From the NCBI RefSeq assembly GCF_024713945.1, contig NC_134682.1, positions 186,001-250,000 of the forward strand: a stretch of 64,000 bases of DNA, given 5' to 3'. The translations under genes and the position numbers were made by a program. The notes under the pieces are model-generated. The model worked only from the letters and a program-made list of their open reading frames with translations. It was not told the origin of the DNA and ran no database searches. Below are positions 1 to 14,193 of this stretch, in pieces (the stretch's first letter is position 1; every line of letters starts with the position of its first letter). Source of the DNA: Dermatophagoides farinae. Taxonomy: Eukaryota; Arthropoda; Arachnida; Sarcoptiformes; Pyroglyphidae.

Positions 1-428
1 AACAACAACAGCAAAATTTTAATGCCGTCATGATTAAGTGAACAACATCCACATCCTCAACAGCATCATCATTTCGAGGATTATATAATGTTATGTGTTG
101 TTTTCCATCCATACAGAAGCATAACTAATTCATTTTTCCTGTTTTTCTCATCATTCTCTCTCTCGATGCTGATGATGATGATTCATTCATTCATTTTTTT
201 CAACTTTACAAATTTCGATTTATGATGATGTGATCATCAACAAAAACAACCAGAATAGACCCCAAGATAGATGGAAGTGACCATGGTCATACACAACTGT
301 TCAACTATAGATTTTCAAGGTAATTAAACTTTAATTATTATCAAAATGGACTAAACGAATCGATGTTTGGCTGTTTTATGGTAAAAAGATGATGGATGCA
401 TATCGACCTTTAACTTGCTGAAAGTTTA

Positions 429-448
429 TTTTTTTTTTTTTTTTTTTT
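429..448. repeat. Poly(T) tract, 20 bases
   Basis: An uninterrupted run of 20 T, the longest homopolymer noticed in the first 10 kb. Such tracts are prone to length error in assemblies. Confidence 0.9.
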
Positions 449-809
449 GAAATTGCATGAATGAATCGAACAAACAAACGTTAACATTATGATTTTGTGC
501 AGTGAGGGGTGAGGAAATATGAATGAAAACTCCCACACTACACAATTAGAAAACATCATTTAATTGAATCTTGAAAATCTGCCATTCAATCAATCTAGTC
601 TAGTATATATTTGATTTTTGATTGAATGAAAATTTCTCCGGTACATTTAATTTGTTTTTCAATTTCAAAACATTTTTTTTCACTTTCTTAATTTTGTTAT
701 TGTTGAACAACAACAGCTTTATTAAACCAGAAAAAATTGGTTATAATGATTGTGTAGCAATTATAAAATTGATTTTTCTTTTTTCTTTTTTTTCGAGCAC
801 CACAACCAT

Positions 810-876
810 TTGTTTGTCAATTGTTTTTCGGTTGTTGTTGCACATGAACAACAGCCGAAAAACAATTAACAAACAA
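810..876. repeat. Near-perfect inverted repeat (30-bp stem, 7-nt loop)
   Basis: Arms 810-839 and 847-876 are reverse complements at 28 of 30 positions. One difference is a G:U wobble in the + transcript and the other a C:A mismatch. The loop is 840-846. The stem contains non-repetitive sequence (AATTGTTTTTCGG) flanked by GTT-rich ends, so it is not just a simple repeat facing its complement. It could be a microRNA-like precursor, a small foldback element, or a chance product of repeat-rich DNA. Confidence 0.75.
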
Positions 877-3800
877 TACATACAGATCAGTCGATCGAAA
901 CCACTGGCGGCGAATGGGAGAAAAATCAAAAAACAAAAAACCGACAAAACTGCATCGATGGACATTTGTAAATTGAATTACATTTTTTATATATAATAAT
1001 TTCCAAGCAAATTCTCAAATATTGGATATTCATTCATGATGATGTGATCAAAGAATGAAAGCTTTTCTATTTTGCCTGATGATAATGTTTGATTTGTACA
1101 TAACAAAACATTATTTGTTTCCATCAATGTTCATGGTTGGCCGGCTCGACAATGCATACATGCATGCAGGCAGTCCATTTTTTCCATCATCAGAATAATA
1201 ATTGACAACCACAAAAGAAATCAACTTTTATTCATTCATTGAGTTTGTTTCTGTGTGTGTATAGGAGACACAAATGCACAGAGTGTGGTTCAGCCAACCA
1301 AGAATCCTATATTAGCAGATGATGGAACTACAAATATTTTGATTGTAGCCACCACTACCACCATGGTAACCAATCTCATTCATGATAGCATACATGTTTA
1401 TGTTTGTGTGTGTGTGTCTGTGTATGTGACAAATAATAAGACAAATATTTATGTTATGTTATATAATAATGTACAAAATGATTTTATTTTATTTTTCTCT
1501 AGTCATGAATTACAATGTGAATGGTGAATGAATGAATGAATGAATGAAAGTTGTAATTGAAATTGAAATTGAAATGAATGACAGTGAAGCCAACATTTTT
1601 GTTGTTGTTGTTGTTGGTGGTGGTGGAGGTTCATAGTCAAATCAAGTGATTCCATATTGCCCGCCCCCACAATAACAAATGATGACAACAATAAATTATG
1701 TAACAGTTTCGAAAAAAAGATGGGTTTTTTCAGTTTTTGTTGTTGGTTCAATCTTTCGGTCGTTCGGTAGCAATCATATCATTTTGTTCTTTTTTTTTGA
1801 TAGCTAGGTTGTTGTGTTTTTGTCCTTTTTGTAGTCACTGTGTCTGTATTATTATCCTGAAAAAATTTGAATGATGATATGTGGTACACAAATGAAAAGA
1901 CTATGTATTTATTATTTTGGACAAAACCATGGCCATTATAATGCATGTGCTACAATTGAATAATTGTTCCATATCTTTGTGTTTGATTTTCGATTCATCC
2001 AACATGATAATCTGATCGTAAATTGAAAGATTTTTTTTTTTGTTGCTGTTTGATTGTTTGATGCATTCCAAAGGATGATAATTTCAATGTTTGGTTGTCA
2101 TCATCATCATCATCATCATCATCGGTGGATGAATGAATGACAAACACAAACATTGACCATTCCTATTTTGTTGTTGTTTGTTCTATGTCATGATGATTCC
2201 CTTTTCAGGTAATTGTATTGCCATATGAAATGGGCAAAGATTTTTGCACGAATAAACCAAACAACAACAACAAAAAACGAGACTAAACTATCCAATGTTG
2301 ATGATAATAATCATTTTCCCATCTATATGGACACACACACAGAGAGAGAAAGAGACGACAATCAACCGAGCGCTAACCAATAATTTTCCAACAAACAACC
2401 AACCAACCAAACAATCAAACAAATAAAAAACCATAGTCATCAAAGCATGATGATACCCATAAACCAAATATCATCATCATCGTCATAATAATAATGATGA
2501 CTATAATAATCCAAAACATACATACATACGTGTCAAATATACATGGACTATCTGAATTTCTATTTTATCTTTCTTTTTTCTTCTTTTTTTGTTGTTAAGA
2601 AGGGCTGCATTCATTACGTTATTTGTATTTTTTTGTGTGTATGTGTAATTTTATCGATATTTTGTTGCAGCAGCAATAACAGAAATCTATAATCATCATC
2701 ATCATTGGCTACCTGTGTTTGTATTTTATATATTCAACAACAATCGCTGCGCAAACACACTAATTTTGACACATATGACATGACATTTGAATATCAATTT
2801 TGACACGTTTTTATTCAAAAAGAAAATCATGATGATTTTGGACTTTCTGAAGGATTTTTTATGTTTGTCCAGGCATTTTTTTTCGTTTTATCCAACAAAA
2901 AATCGATTGTGAGAAAATCAAATAAAATGTTAATGTTCTGATGATGGTCAACCTGAACCCAAACTGATTTGATCGTGTTTGATCCAAAATAATAATAATG
3001 ATGATGATGATGATAAACCATCATCATCATAATAAAATGATGGCAATGAAAATTTTTAATTGGCAAATCACAGCAAGTCGTCTCGTCCTGTCAAATAAAT
3101 AGAGAAAATTGGTATGAAATGTAAAAATGATTGATTTATATTTTGCGAGTCTTAATTTATATATAAATGATTCATTTTTCTTATTTCTAAATGGTATTTT
3201 CTTTGGTGATAATAGCTTTAGCGGTCATGATCTGAAAAAAACGAAAAATTCATAAATGATCACACACACATACACACACCAACTAGCTAATATATCAATG
3301 GTGTGTGATCAAATTCAACATTGTTGTTGTCGATTTCAAGATTCATTCATTTATTCGCCTATAAATATTTGATCAAACAGAAATAAAAAAAAATTCTTAA
3401 TCATCATCAAGATTATCATTATGGTAGTAGTACATACAAACAATCTAACAAGATTTTCTTTCTTTCTTTATTTTTAGGAGATTAATTTTCATTCATCAAA
3501 TTCATTTATTCTTCCATCACTCACTCGAACATACATTTCATTCATTAAAAACTTGTCGGCTTGTTGTTATTTTGACGGATATTTTTTTGTGTGTGCGTAT
3601 GGCTAACTATTTGTTGAATAATAACATAATGTTTGAGTGTTTCCTATATATATTGGATATATACAAACACAGAATGATTGTCTGTGGATGATCATCATCA
3701 TGATAATCCATCTTGTTGTTTGGTTGGTCGGCTAAATATTTTGGCTTTTCATATTCATATTATTAACATCAACAACAACAAATTGTCGGCACCCTCTCGG

Positions 3801-5454
3801 TATATTAACGAAACTTTTTGTTTTCGGTTTTTATCTTACGATTCGAATCTATCATTTCGGTTTTTTTGCGCTTTTTTCTTAGTTTCTAGTTTATTTCCCG
3901 ACTATATTGATTAACTTGAAAAGGTGTTGGCCTGTCTGTGTGTGTGTATTATTCGCCGACTGCTGTGTTGTTGTTTTTGTTGTAAATCTATTTGATTGTC
4001 ACAATTAACAACCACATGTTTATATGAAATTGATCTATATCTTTTCACCTTGTTGCTGCGATCCATCTAATTCATCTTTGAACGGGATCTTGATTTTTTT
4101 ATGTTTTTTTTTTTATTAACCATTTGGTTATTTTTGAATTTTTTTCAAAAATAAAACATCGATTTCAATTTATCATCGTGAAAAAGTGAAACTTGACCAT
4201 TTTTTCTTTTTAATCAAATTGATCTGATTGTATTTACTGTTTTGTTCAATCAGTTTTTACTCATCTGGAGCTGTTTAAAAGCTTATTAAATCAAAAGAAG
4301 AAAACAAGCTGACTTTATCTTTAGTTATTAATCAATGTAAATTGCCTCATTCTCAATCAAGAGAAATCATTCGTGTTTTTTGTTTGATTCAAAATACGAA
4401 TAATGAATGAACGTGAATTTCATTCCCGACTCAGGTACACGACCCATCCATCCATCCATCTATCTATCAGGTCGGTTTTGTCTTTTTTTTTGTTTCTGAC
4501 CAAGATCAAGATGCCGATGCCGCCGCTTCTGTTGTAGCACAGAGTCGATGATGTTAAAATCAATTCTCTCATGTCCGATATAAACTGAAAAAACAAAAAT
4601 TCATCATGATTGAATGAATGAATGAATGAACAACCAAACAACCAACCAACAGGATTTTCAGTGGGATTATCACATTTGGCTAAACAGAAAAAACACATCA
4701 TCATCGACATCGACATGAACAACAACAACCATCGACCATTTAATGATGTGAAATAAATATATAAAAATTCGGCTTCTTGTATGTTGTTGTTTCGTTGATC
4801 TTGTTTTCTAGAGAAAGAAACTTGGTGAAAAAAATAACTAACTAACTAGACTATTGACCATTTGTTGTTTATTATCAAATCACGAATTTGCATGAATCGA
4901 ATGTGAAACAAATGAAAAGAACGTTTATAGATGAGAGATGAAATTTTTTTTATTGAATTCAAATTGTAGCTAATGACACCGTATAAAATGATGATGATGA
5001 TGATGATAGACATCGATATAGATAATAGATAATAGATATTCTGATAAATGGAATAAAATCCACAGTTAAACGCGGCAATGACTTTGATCGACATATTTTT
5101 TTTCTCTTGTGTTGTACTTTCTCATAACTTGAATGATTCAATCAACAACACCACATTATTTGTCCATGTAAAATTTACATTGTAAAATATATGACATTTA
5201 TAATCTATATATATATTGAATTGTTTTTTCCCGTAAAAAAAACTTTTTGATATCATCAGCTACGATGATAATAGTCATGATGTATATCAGGTTTGTTGTT
5301 TCTTGTAAATTTTTCCATTTATTTTTTTTACTAAATGATCCAACAAACAAGAACAGGCCGCTGGTTCAGGTGCTTAGAGACTCTTGAATTAGATGAACTT
5401 ACAAAAATGAGATGAGAAGAGAAAAGAAAATTTTTTTTTACATTGAACAAATCG

Positions 5455-5489
5455 TTTTTTTTGTTGTTGTTCGACAACAACAAAAAAAA
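5455..5489. repeat. Simple-sequence hairpin (15-bp stem)
   Basis: A run of T8 followed by GTTGTTG (5455-5469) faces CAACAAC followed by A8 (5475-5489) around a 5-nt loop. The stem is perfect but consists only of homopolymer and a trinucleotide repeat, so it is probably a product of repeat drift. Confidence 0.6.
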
Positions 5490-7007
5490 ACAAAAAACTG
5501 AATAAAAAAGCTGACCGAACACCTCTCTCGCTGAACAAACGAAACCGAACAAAAAACAAGAGGAAAAAAACAAAAAAGTCAAATAATTGTAATGATGATG
5601 ATGATGAGATTCTTATCAGAGGCGTGAAAATCGGCAGGTATTATAATATACATATTCAATGAATTGGCAATGCCGCGCTCTCGGTGGTGGTGGTGGTGGT
5701 GGTGAGAGTGAACCTGAATGTGATTTGTAAAATGAACAAAACTAAACTAAAATGAATAGGCAACAATTTGCCGACACATACACACGTTCTATCTGATAGC
5801 AGGACATGATGATGATGATCATCATCATTTTGAACCATCAAAATGGCCCATCATCATCATCATCTTCATCTTCATTTGACCATTGCCGCGCGCAAAGATA
5901 TGAAACAAAACCAGAACTATGCTTTGTTTCACGAAAACAGGCAGGCAAAAAACTAACTACACACAGCTGGTTTGTAGATGTTTTTTTTTGTTGATGGTGA
6001 GAAATCGAGGCTATTAGAATTCAATAATAATAATGATGATGATTAGAAAAATATCCTAGCTAATAAATGATGCTTGAGTGAAAATGTTTCTGATTTTTTT
6101 TTAAAATCAATTTTTTAATCAAACGAAAAATAATTTCGTGCCACTATTTTTGAATTTGGATGGAAAATCCAAATGTTTTGACTTTGAATTCGGTTTGTAT
6201 TGTACTAGAGACATCAGAATTTTATTGATGATGAATTCTTGTTGTTGTCGTCTCCTCAAGATTAATTAACACACACACACACACACATTTAATTAGTGAA
6301 TGAAAGTCTCGATTTCTTCACCCTGATGATGACGACGACCCTAGTGTTTAGTGATCATTGTACATCTAGTGATCTATGATCATCATCATGACTCGATCAT
6401 GATAATGATCGTAACATGCTATGTTGTTATCAGCTAAAAATCATGTTTATCTGAGAAATAGATGTTGTTGTTTTTTGGTTTGTTTTTTGCCCAAAAAAAA
6501 AAAAAAACAAAAATTTGTTATAATTGTGTACACATCATTAACATCGTTATTATCATCATCATTATCACCTTTGTTTATCATCATGATGATGATGAACATG
6601 AAAATTAATTAAAAAGCAACAACATACAAACACAGAGAGAAAACCAAATCAAATAATCAACAACAACAACAACAACGTCGAAACAAAAATCGTGAAAAGC
6701 ATTTTTTCACACTTTTGTTTTTTCGGGTTGACAACAACAACCCGAAAACTGACAGCGAGAAGAAGAAAAATCTTTATTTTTTTTTCTTTTTTTACTTGGC
6801 TTCGTTTTGGAATTTTGATTTTGATTTTTTGTTTCGCGCTCTGGGTGGATGACGAATTTTCTTTTCTCGATTCAACAACATTATGTTTTGTCGTGATCTA
6901 CACACATGGAAAATTGAATCGAAAAACTGTCGGCATTTTTTTTTATTTTTGTCTAATTTCGTTACAGTGGTCGATTGTGGCATTGAATTTGTTTTTTGTT
7001 CGTTCAA

Positions 7008-7013
<6 letters not shown>

Positions 7014-7038
<25 letters not shown>
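7014..7038. repeat. (TG)12 microsatellite
   Basis: Perfect dinucleotide repeat, with a short (CA)n run about 35 bp downstream. Confidence 0.9.
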
Positions 7039-10000
7039 TCACACTAAGAATTGTGAATAAAGCAATCTAACACACACACACACAATGAATTGATGATTGT
7101 TTGAATGATTGAAAAAGAATCAATCACTTTTTTCGTTTTTCGTTTTTCGTTTTTTTTTGAAAATAACATTATCGACACATTTGATGATATATTGATATTG
7201 AAAAAAGATTCGATTAATGATGATGATGATGAACAAAATTTCTTTTGTGTGTTTGTGTAGGTGAATTCAAGTGAATCTGTGTGGCTGTTGTTATGATCAC
7301 TGATCACTGATCAATTGATCTATTGATCATTATCGATAGTGTGTTTGCCATTTGTATACGAAAATTGGTAAAATCGTTTGTTGTTGTTGAATGACGATGA
7401 AGATGATGAATCAATAATCAATGTCGATAAATGCTTCAATAATTATTTATTGATAATGCCAATTCACTAACTCCATCCATATTTATCATCACTTTTGTAT
7501 CAAAAAATTTTTTTTGCCATTCAAAAAACAAGTTATTGCCTGCATCATCATTCATCATGAGTGTATCGTTTTAACGATTTGAGCAATTTCTTTTATTCAA
7601 AATCAAGATGATGATGATGATGAGGGGGTGGAGGGTGAACAAAAAAAATTTGTATTTGGCCATTTTCATTTTTTGATTAGACTCAAATATTAGACAGTTT
7701 TGTCGGCAGTTTGTTGTTTACCACTTAGATATTATTATTAGATTGATAGTTCGATATGGGAGATACAATCGCGTACACCCAATAAAAAACATACCGAACG
7801 GAACATCAATGTTGTTGAATTAACAGAAAATTCAGATTTCTGTTCAATTACAATCGTGCAAAGAAAAGAAAAGTTTAAGGTCCTCGAATTAATATAATCA
7901 AATGGGGAAAAAGAATAAACAATACACACACACCTGATATGATTTGGCACCCCTGGAGCTATAGGAATTTGCTATTCACATGTTTTTGTGTCCATTAGAT
8001 TTGATCATTCTTTTGAATCAAGATAGACTGCGTGGCGTGGTTTACAATAGTTCGTTGTTGTTGTTGTTGTTTCCAATTTAAATTGCCGCCTGCCGTGCAC
8101 ACCCACCCAGGCTAAACCAAACTTTGTGTGTTTGACTCAATTAACATTGTTATTGTCGTTGTCTTCTTATAAAAATTCTTTTCATTTTGTTTGCTTGTTT
8201 GTAATACACTCTCGTGTTCTGGACTGGATCTAATGAAAAAACCTTGGCTTACTATTAGAACCGAGTGCCAAAGTTATTTAGCTTAAATTTTCTTGAATTT
8301 TTTTTGTTTGTTTGTTTGTTGTTTGTTATTTGACTTTTGACACCTTTTTTCGTTGTTGTTGATCGTTTTTCATTATTCTCAGTTTTAAACTTGACTTAAC
8401 AAACAACAAAAAAACCGCCATCAAAAAAATAAAAGACGAAAAATACTTCAATACAGAAAATAAAACCCAGATTCAAACAAACAAGATTGATTGCACCTTG
8501 TGATCAACAGTCGGACAATGGTCAGCCGAAGAGAGAGAGAGAGAGAAAAAGAAATGTATACATTTTTTACCGAGGCCAATTTAATTACAAATTTTTACAA
8601 TTTTTTTCCTCTAGAAAACTTGAAAATAATAAAAACTTGGTTTTCACACACAGTTTTTCCACATTTTTTTCTACTTTGTGTCAAGTGTGAAAAAAAGGGT
8701 TGGCCCTGACTCAAAAGTAAACAACAATTCAAAGAGTGATCAATTGTCAAATGACCCATTGAATTTTGTCTTTTTTTTGTCATTCAATTACCCTATTCAT
8801 TGAGTAATAATGTCACCAAAAATTTATTTCTAGTTTTTTGAAAAAAACTTTTTCTTTTCAAAACAAAACAATAAATGATGACCGATGGACGACGACAAAC
8901 TGACGCCTCAATTGTTTGATAAAAAAAAAGAGAAAAATATTAGTTTGTTTAATCTTGTTGTCGTTGTGACTTGAATCTGGTGTTTGGAATAATAAAAAAA
9001 AAAACATTTGAGTTGTTGAACAATTTCTGGGCGTCGTTTCATTGAAATCATTTCGTTTTTTTTTCTTGCAAGAATTTCTTGTATACAAGAGAACATTACA
9101 TGCATGCAATCAATTCAATGGATGGATGGATGTTTAAAAAAATTCAAAGATTGATGGCATTTGATATTTTAATAATAGGCTTTTGAACATATCCGAATGC
9201 ACCACACACAACATCCTTCTCATCATCATCAATGAATGAATTGGATTTGTGTGTATATGATGTGATCACAGCAGAAAAAAAATGATTAGCATATTAATGT
9301 AATGTATGTATGTATGTATGTATGCATGTGTATATGTGTATGTGGCGCGGTAGAAGATGGAAAAAAAAGTGAAACACTTTGAGAAAAACAAAACACGAAC
9401 GAACGAACGAAAAATTTAGATGTGTCGATCAATTCATTTCGATTCATTTATTTGAAAGTTGTTGATGCTAGAATCAATCATCATCACAGAGAAAAAAATC
9501 GGTTTCTTTTTCTCTCTCGTTGTTGTTGTTGATCATCATCCATAAATTTTGAGCCGCCAAAAAAATGATCAATCCTGATTTTTGACAATCATCGGATGAT
9601 GATTACGACGTTTTAATTAATTTCCAATTTGCCGCTTGTTTAATTCAAATTTGCTCCTCCTTCTTCTTCAATAGATTTTAAATGATTTTTTTTTGTTTTT
9701 ATGAAAAAACTCTTTAACAAGTTATAATCATCATCAACCATGATAAGTAAATCTTTGAATTTATTTTTCAAGCGGAACCAACGAAAAGTCAATCAAAAAA
9801 GATGCGTAGGTTTCTTTCTGTGTTTTTTTTCTTGTAATAAATAGCCAAAACAACTCAAGTTAAGATGTTAGCTTCCATTTTGTTGTTGTTGATGTTTTTT
9901 TATACTGATTTTCGGTTTTTTTTTGCTGCCCGGTTATAAATACGACAAACATGACATGACAAGCGCACCAAATAGAATTGGTGATAAAGTTATACAACAA

Positions 10001-10416
10001 CAACACGTCAAATTAGGATGTGTCAAGAGTCAATTGCATTGTGTTGACGACGACAACGATTTCGATGATGATGATGTTTTTAAGGTAAATGTTAACCTAC
10101 ACACACACAAGAAGAATTGGTGTTTTATTTTCGTCAAGCAATTTTTTTAGAACCCAAAAAATAATCATGATAAAGTTTGGAGCGACAAGAGAAAGATTCA
10201 TTGAACAAATTGAAAATCGATATAGAATCAATTACAAAATCGAAAATCAAATCAAATGAAAATGTGTGAATCATCTTGAGTTGTGAATATGTCAAAATCA
10301 AAATTGAGTTTTTCTCATTAATTTTTTTTGGAGAATTCTTTTTTTTGTTGTTGTTATTATTCGATTCAATTCGAGCCAAAATCTAAATTTTAGCTGAAAA
10401 GACTTTATTTTTATAG

Positions 10417-10462
10417 GTGGCAACAACAACAATGGATGATCAAATGATCCGTGACAATTTAC

Positions 10463-10464
<2 letters not shown>
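10417..10464 (+). other. Candidate 48-nt internal exon
   Basis: A stretch bounded by an acceptor-like TTTTTATAG and a donor-like GTGAGT reads in phase 0 as VATTTMDDQMIRDNLR. An upstream open frame ends at a donor-like AAG|GTAAAT at 10084, also phase 0, so the two could join across a 332-nt intron. No product is recognised, the donor merges into a (GT)n repeat, and no continuation was found. Confidence 0.18.
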
Positions 10465-10497
<33 letters not shown>

Positions 10498-11848
10498 TCG
10501 TCGATGTATTGTACAAATCATTCGTTTTTTTTTTGTTTGGAAATCAATATTTTTTACGATTTCTTGTTGAAAATGACTTTGTTGTGGTCGTATCGATGTC
10601 GATGATGAATTGAATTGACAAATCGATATCGATGGATTCATCTTCAATTTTTTTTTTGAATTGAAATATTGCAATATTTTATTGTGCACAGGCATCGATC
10701 ATAAGGATCAATCAGAAAGACAAAAATCCATTTCGATTATTCGTCTTTTTTTATCAATTTCTTTGAAATAAAATTTCTTTAAAAATTTGATTCGCTGTTG
10801 TCATCATCATCATCATCAATTAATTGTATGATTTTCACCATGAAATTGAATAGGTTTTGTCAATAGGAAGAATCAATTGATCAATGAATGGAAGAATGGA
10901 AAAGATTTTGATCCCGTATAACACACACAGACAAAAGAATAATGTTGTTGTTGTTGATGATGATGACATTAACCATTGAAGAATTGGGTAATGATCATCA
11001 TCATCATTATTTGTGTGAATATAGAACAATAAAAATAAAATTCATATGAATTGATGTCGTGTATTTGAATGAACACATAGATCATTTGTGTTTGTTGTCC
11101 TCTTATTGTAAATCATTGTTATTCATCATCATGATCATCACTATCATTACCATTGTTATTATTCATGATTATCGAAGGTTTTTGTCTAATGGAACTTTAT
11201 ACAACAGCAACAACAAACGAAAGAAAGAAAGGAAATCCAGACTCATTTAAACTAATAAAAAAAAACTTTTTTTTGTCAATTGTCATTATGATAATTCCAG
11301 AAAAAAAACTCAAATAATGATCATCAATGGTGGATGAAGAAAAAAAAGATTTTTCAACATTTTGTTTTGTTTTTGTTTAAAAGAATTGTGCTTATTTTAA
11401 ATTTTTTGGATTTTTTGATTCTTATTCCAATCGCTCACTGTCGCAACTCCATCTTGTGGCGAAAATTCTTAATGTTATTGTTTTCAAATTCTATCATCAT
11501 CTTTTTGATGGATTGATTGTGACCTGAATCTAAATCCATAATGAGTCCATATCTGTCGATTATTGCCGCTGAATTTTGAATGACAATCGATTGGCTGATT
11601 AGTGATCTGTGTTATCATTGTTGGTTATGGATTGCGACAAAAATATATAAAGATCATTTATGCAAGGTAATGCGTTAATCCCTCATATATTATGATTATT
11701 AAATTGCTATAAAAATATAATTAATTTGTCATTTACTAAAATTCTAGGATTAAATGATTGGAAATGATGATAAAATCATTTGAAATTGAGTCGATTTCAA
11801 TTTCATTTGTATTTTGGCTATTGGATTGAATTTCAAATAATAACAATA

Positions 11849-12972
11849 ATGGTATCTTTACGAGTCCGCAATCTAAAAGTTCGCCAATTTATGGCCGAAT
11901 TTTTCGGCACCATGATTCTAGTGGTTTGTTGTTTTTTCAATTGTTCGTTCAATGGTTCATTTTGTATTAAAATTCCATTGTTTTGAATAGTGCCTAGGAT
12001 GTTCGGCCAATGCAACCATTCGATTTAATGATCAAACCATTATGAATAAAGGCCTATCAATGTTTATCACTCCAATAGCATGGAGTTTGGTAAGTGAAAT
12101 TTTGTAATAAGTGATGATCGAATAATAACCAATCACTATTTTATATCAAGGCATTAACCGTAGCATTATATGTGTCCGGGGGTGTTAGCGGTGGTCATCT
12201 AAATCCAGCCGCTACAGTAGCTTTAGCATCGGTCGGTAAATTTAATTGGTCCAATGTTATTGGATATATGGTTGCACAATATCTCGGTGCATTTTTTGGA
12301 TCAACAATTACATTTATTGTTTATCGTGAAAGTTTTTTTAATGAAAAATTTGTTAATTCAACAATTGGAGTGTTTGGTACAGAAATGATTGCAGAAATAA
12401 CAACTGGAACAGCTCTAGTGGATCAGATTGTAGCCACTGCCTTTTTTCTGCTCATCATTTGTGCCATTATGGATGAAAAAAATATGGCTGTACCTAAACG
12501 TTTGTATCGCCATAAATCAGTAAATCAATTAATCACTAATCAATAATTTCTTCATAGCATTCGTACCGATTGCAATTGGTTTTACTAATCTTGGTTCGAT
12601 TCTTTTTTCATTCGGTTATAATTGTGGTGGTCCATTGAATCCGGCTCGTGATCTAGCTCCAAGAATATTTTCAGCCATTGCTTTATATGATGTACACGAT
12701 GTTTTTCGGTAATTTTTTGAAATTTTCATCATTTTTTTTGAAACTTTTTCACTTTTTCTGTCTTGTCTTGTTGGCTGATTGATTGGATTAGGACAAATTA
12801 TTTTTGGGTACCATTTGCAGGCTGTCATGTTGGTGCCATTATTGGATGTTGGCTATACCGGTTGATCATTGAAAATCATTGGCCCGATGAACAATATGAT
12901 TTTCATGATGATGGACCAATTGAAATGTCTGGTAATGGCAATTGTACTGTTCGTGTTACACGTGAAAATTGA
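11849..12972 (+). CDS. Aquaglyceroporin (MIP family)
   Basis: Six-helix membrane channel for water, glycerol and small solutes. Exons: 11849-11923, 11991-12089, 12151-12499, 12558-12708, 12792-12972; all phases agree and give 284 aa, a normal length. The first NPA is at about residues 76-78 (GGHLNPAATVALA). The second, at about 202-204, is followed by Arg-Asp (GGPLNPARDLAPR). The Asp after NPAR and the wide spacer are the family mark of glycerol-permeable aquaporins. The start is the ATG opening MVSLRVRNLKVRQFMAEFFG. Donors of exons 1 and 3 are the weaker GTTTGT type. The exon 3 donor was chosen because it restores the frame (VPK|PFVPIAIGF); reading through it meets a stop at 12546. A polyadenylation signal AATAAA lies at 13017-13022. 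Which aquaporin subclass it belongs to would need a tree. Confidence 0.93.
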
Positions 12973-13022
12973 ATTGAATTTAATGATTCTGTCCATTATT
13001 GGCTGAAATTAATTGAAATAAA

Positions 13023-14193
13023 TTTGTTTTGATAAAACATACACTTATATAAAAAACAAAAAATCAAATCATTGCTGTGTGATTTTCAATGGACCAAAAA
13101 AAGATCCAAATTGATCACCGCCACCAATTTTCGGCATTTTTTATTTACGACAAGGAAGTAGTGGCTGATTTTCATGGTGATGATGGTAATGTCTCGGCTA
13201 TAGACACGCAAATGCTTTTTTTTGTAAAATTCGTATTTCACGCGCATTTCACTATGTGAATACTGTGTTAGGGTATATAATGACATCGTTTGTTTGTCTG
13301 TTTGCCTCATATTTTTCCATTTATGTGGTCGAAAGTGAGGAAAATTATCCAATGTGAATTGTGTGCAACTATGGTTCAAATCCTATTTCTTCTAACGGAT
13401 TCTTCCATCACCATCAACATAGATCAGTTTTAATGTAAAAAATCAGTCTTTCACAACATTGTCGATTCTGTGGATGGTTGAATTCGTTTATCACACACAC
13501 ACACAAACACAGAAACAATAAACGCGCGCATTTGACTTGGTTCGTTTGACTGAAAATTCAATGAATGAAGGATGCAAAAAAAATTTCAACACACGAATTG
13601 AATTTCTGCTTCTGCTGCTGCTTGTGATGCTGTTGTGTTGGAAAGACTTGAATTGTCTCAGAATTCTAGTTTAGAATCAGTATTGTGTGTGTGTATGTGT
13701 TCAGTATTTCTCTCATTTCATTTGTTTTGGTTCGTTTGTTCTATTCGATTCGAAAACGACCGAAAAAAGAAACAAAAAACAAATTCACAATCAAAATCTC
13801 AATCTCTCAATGTCTACCGCGACTGATGATGACGAAATGAACAGAATAAAAACAATCCGTTCATTCTTCTTTTCACACATTTATCTTAAAAGAATTCTTA
13901 CATTTTGTAACTTGTAATATTGCATCTTTAGATTGGCAAATGATAAAACTAAACTGCTACATCGACTGTGGTGAGCCGAAGAATTATTCATCACACATAA
14001 TCTTTCGAAATAGATTTTCATTTGTGTTTTTATTTATTTCATCAACAAAATCAACAAAATGATATGTGTAAATATGTGTGAATGATTTCATTTTAATTTC
14101 AGTTTTCAACGTTGTTTTCAATTCAGAATCTTTTGCATCTTGAAAATAATTGTTTTGTGGTTCATTGCAAATTTATTTTTTGTAAGAGATAAT
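13023..14193. other. Intergenic region and probable CSPG4 5' leader
   Basis: About 1.2 kb between the aquaporin polyadenylation signal and the CSPG4-like start codon. It holds short (CA)n and (TG)n runs and no credible coding frame. Confidence 0.5.

Larger units (their letters stand above)
1..11848. other. Gene-poor region with microsatellites
   Basis: No open frame in this stretch reads like a conserved protein. The longer frames come from low-complexity DNA: runs of T/A, (ATC)n, (GAT)n, (CAA)n/(GTT)n and (CA)n/(GT)n. It is either intergenic or intron of a gene whose exons I cannot recognise. Possible small exons lie around 9975-10084 and 10417-10464, listed separately. A strong foldback lies at 810-876. 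Confidence 0.6.

Noticed and set aside
622-996. Open frames on both strands spanning the hairpin
   Set aside because: They are open because the inverted repeat and low-complexity DNA lack stops; the peptides are Phe/Asn-rich and unlike any protein.
12482-12546. Early stop in the aquaporin as evidence of a broken gene
   Set aside because: A donor at 12500 removes it and restores the conserved second half, so it is an intron.
13371-13381. GGTTCAAATCC, resembling a tRNA B box
   Set aside because: No matching A box or cloverleaf arms at the proper distance upstream.
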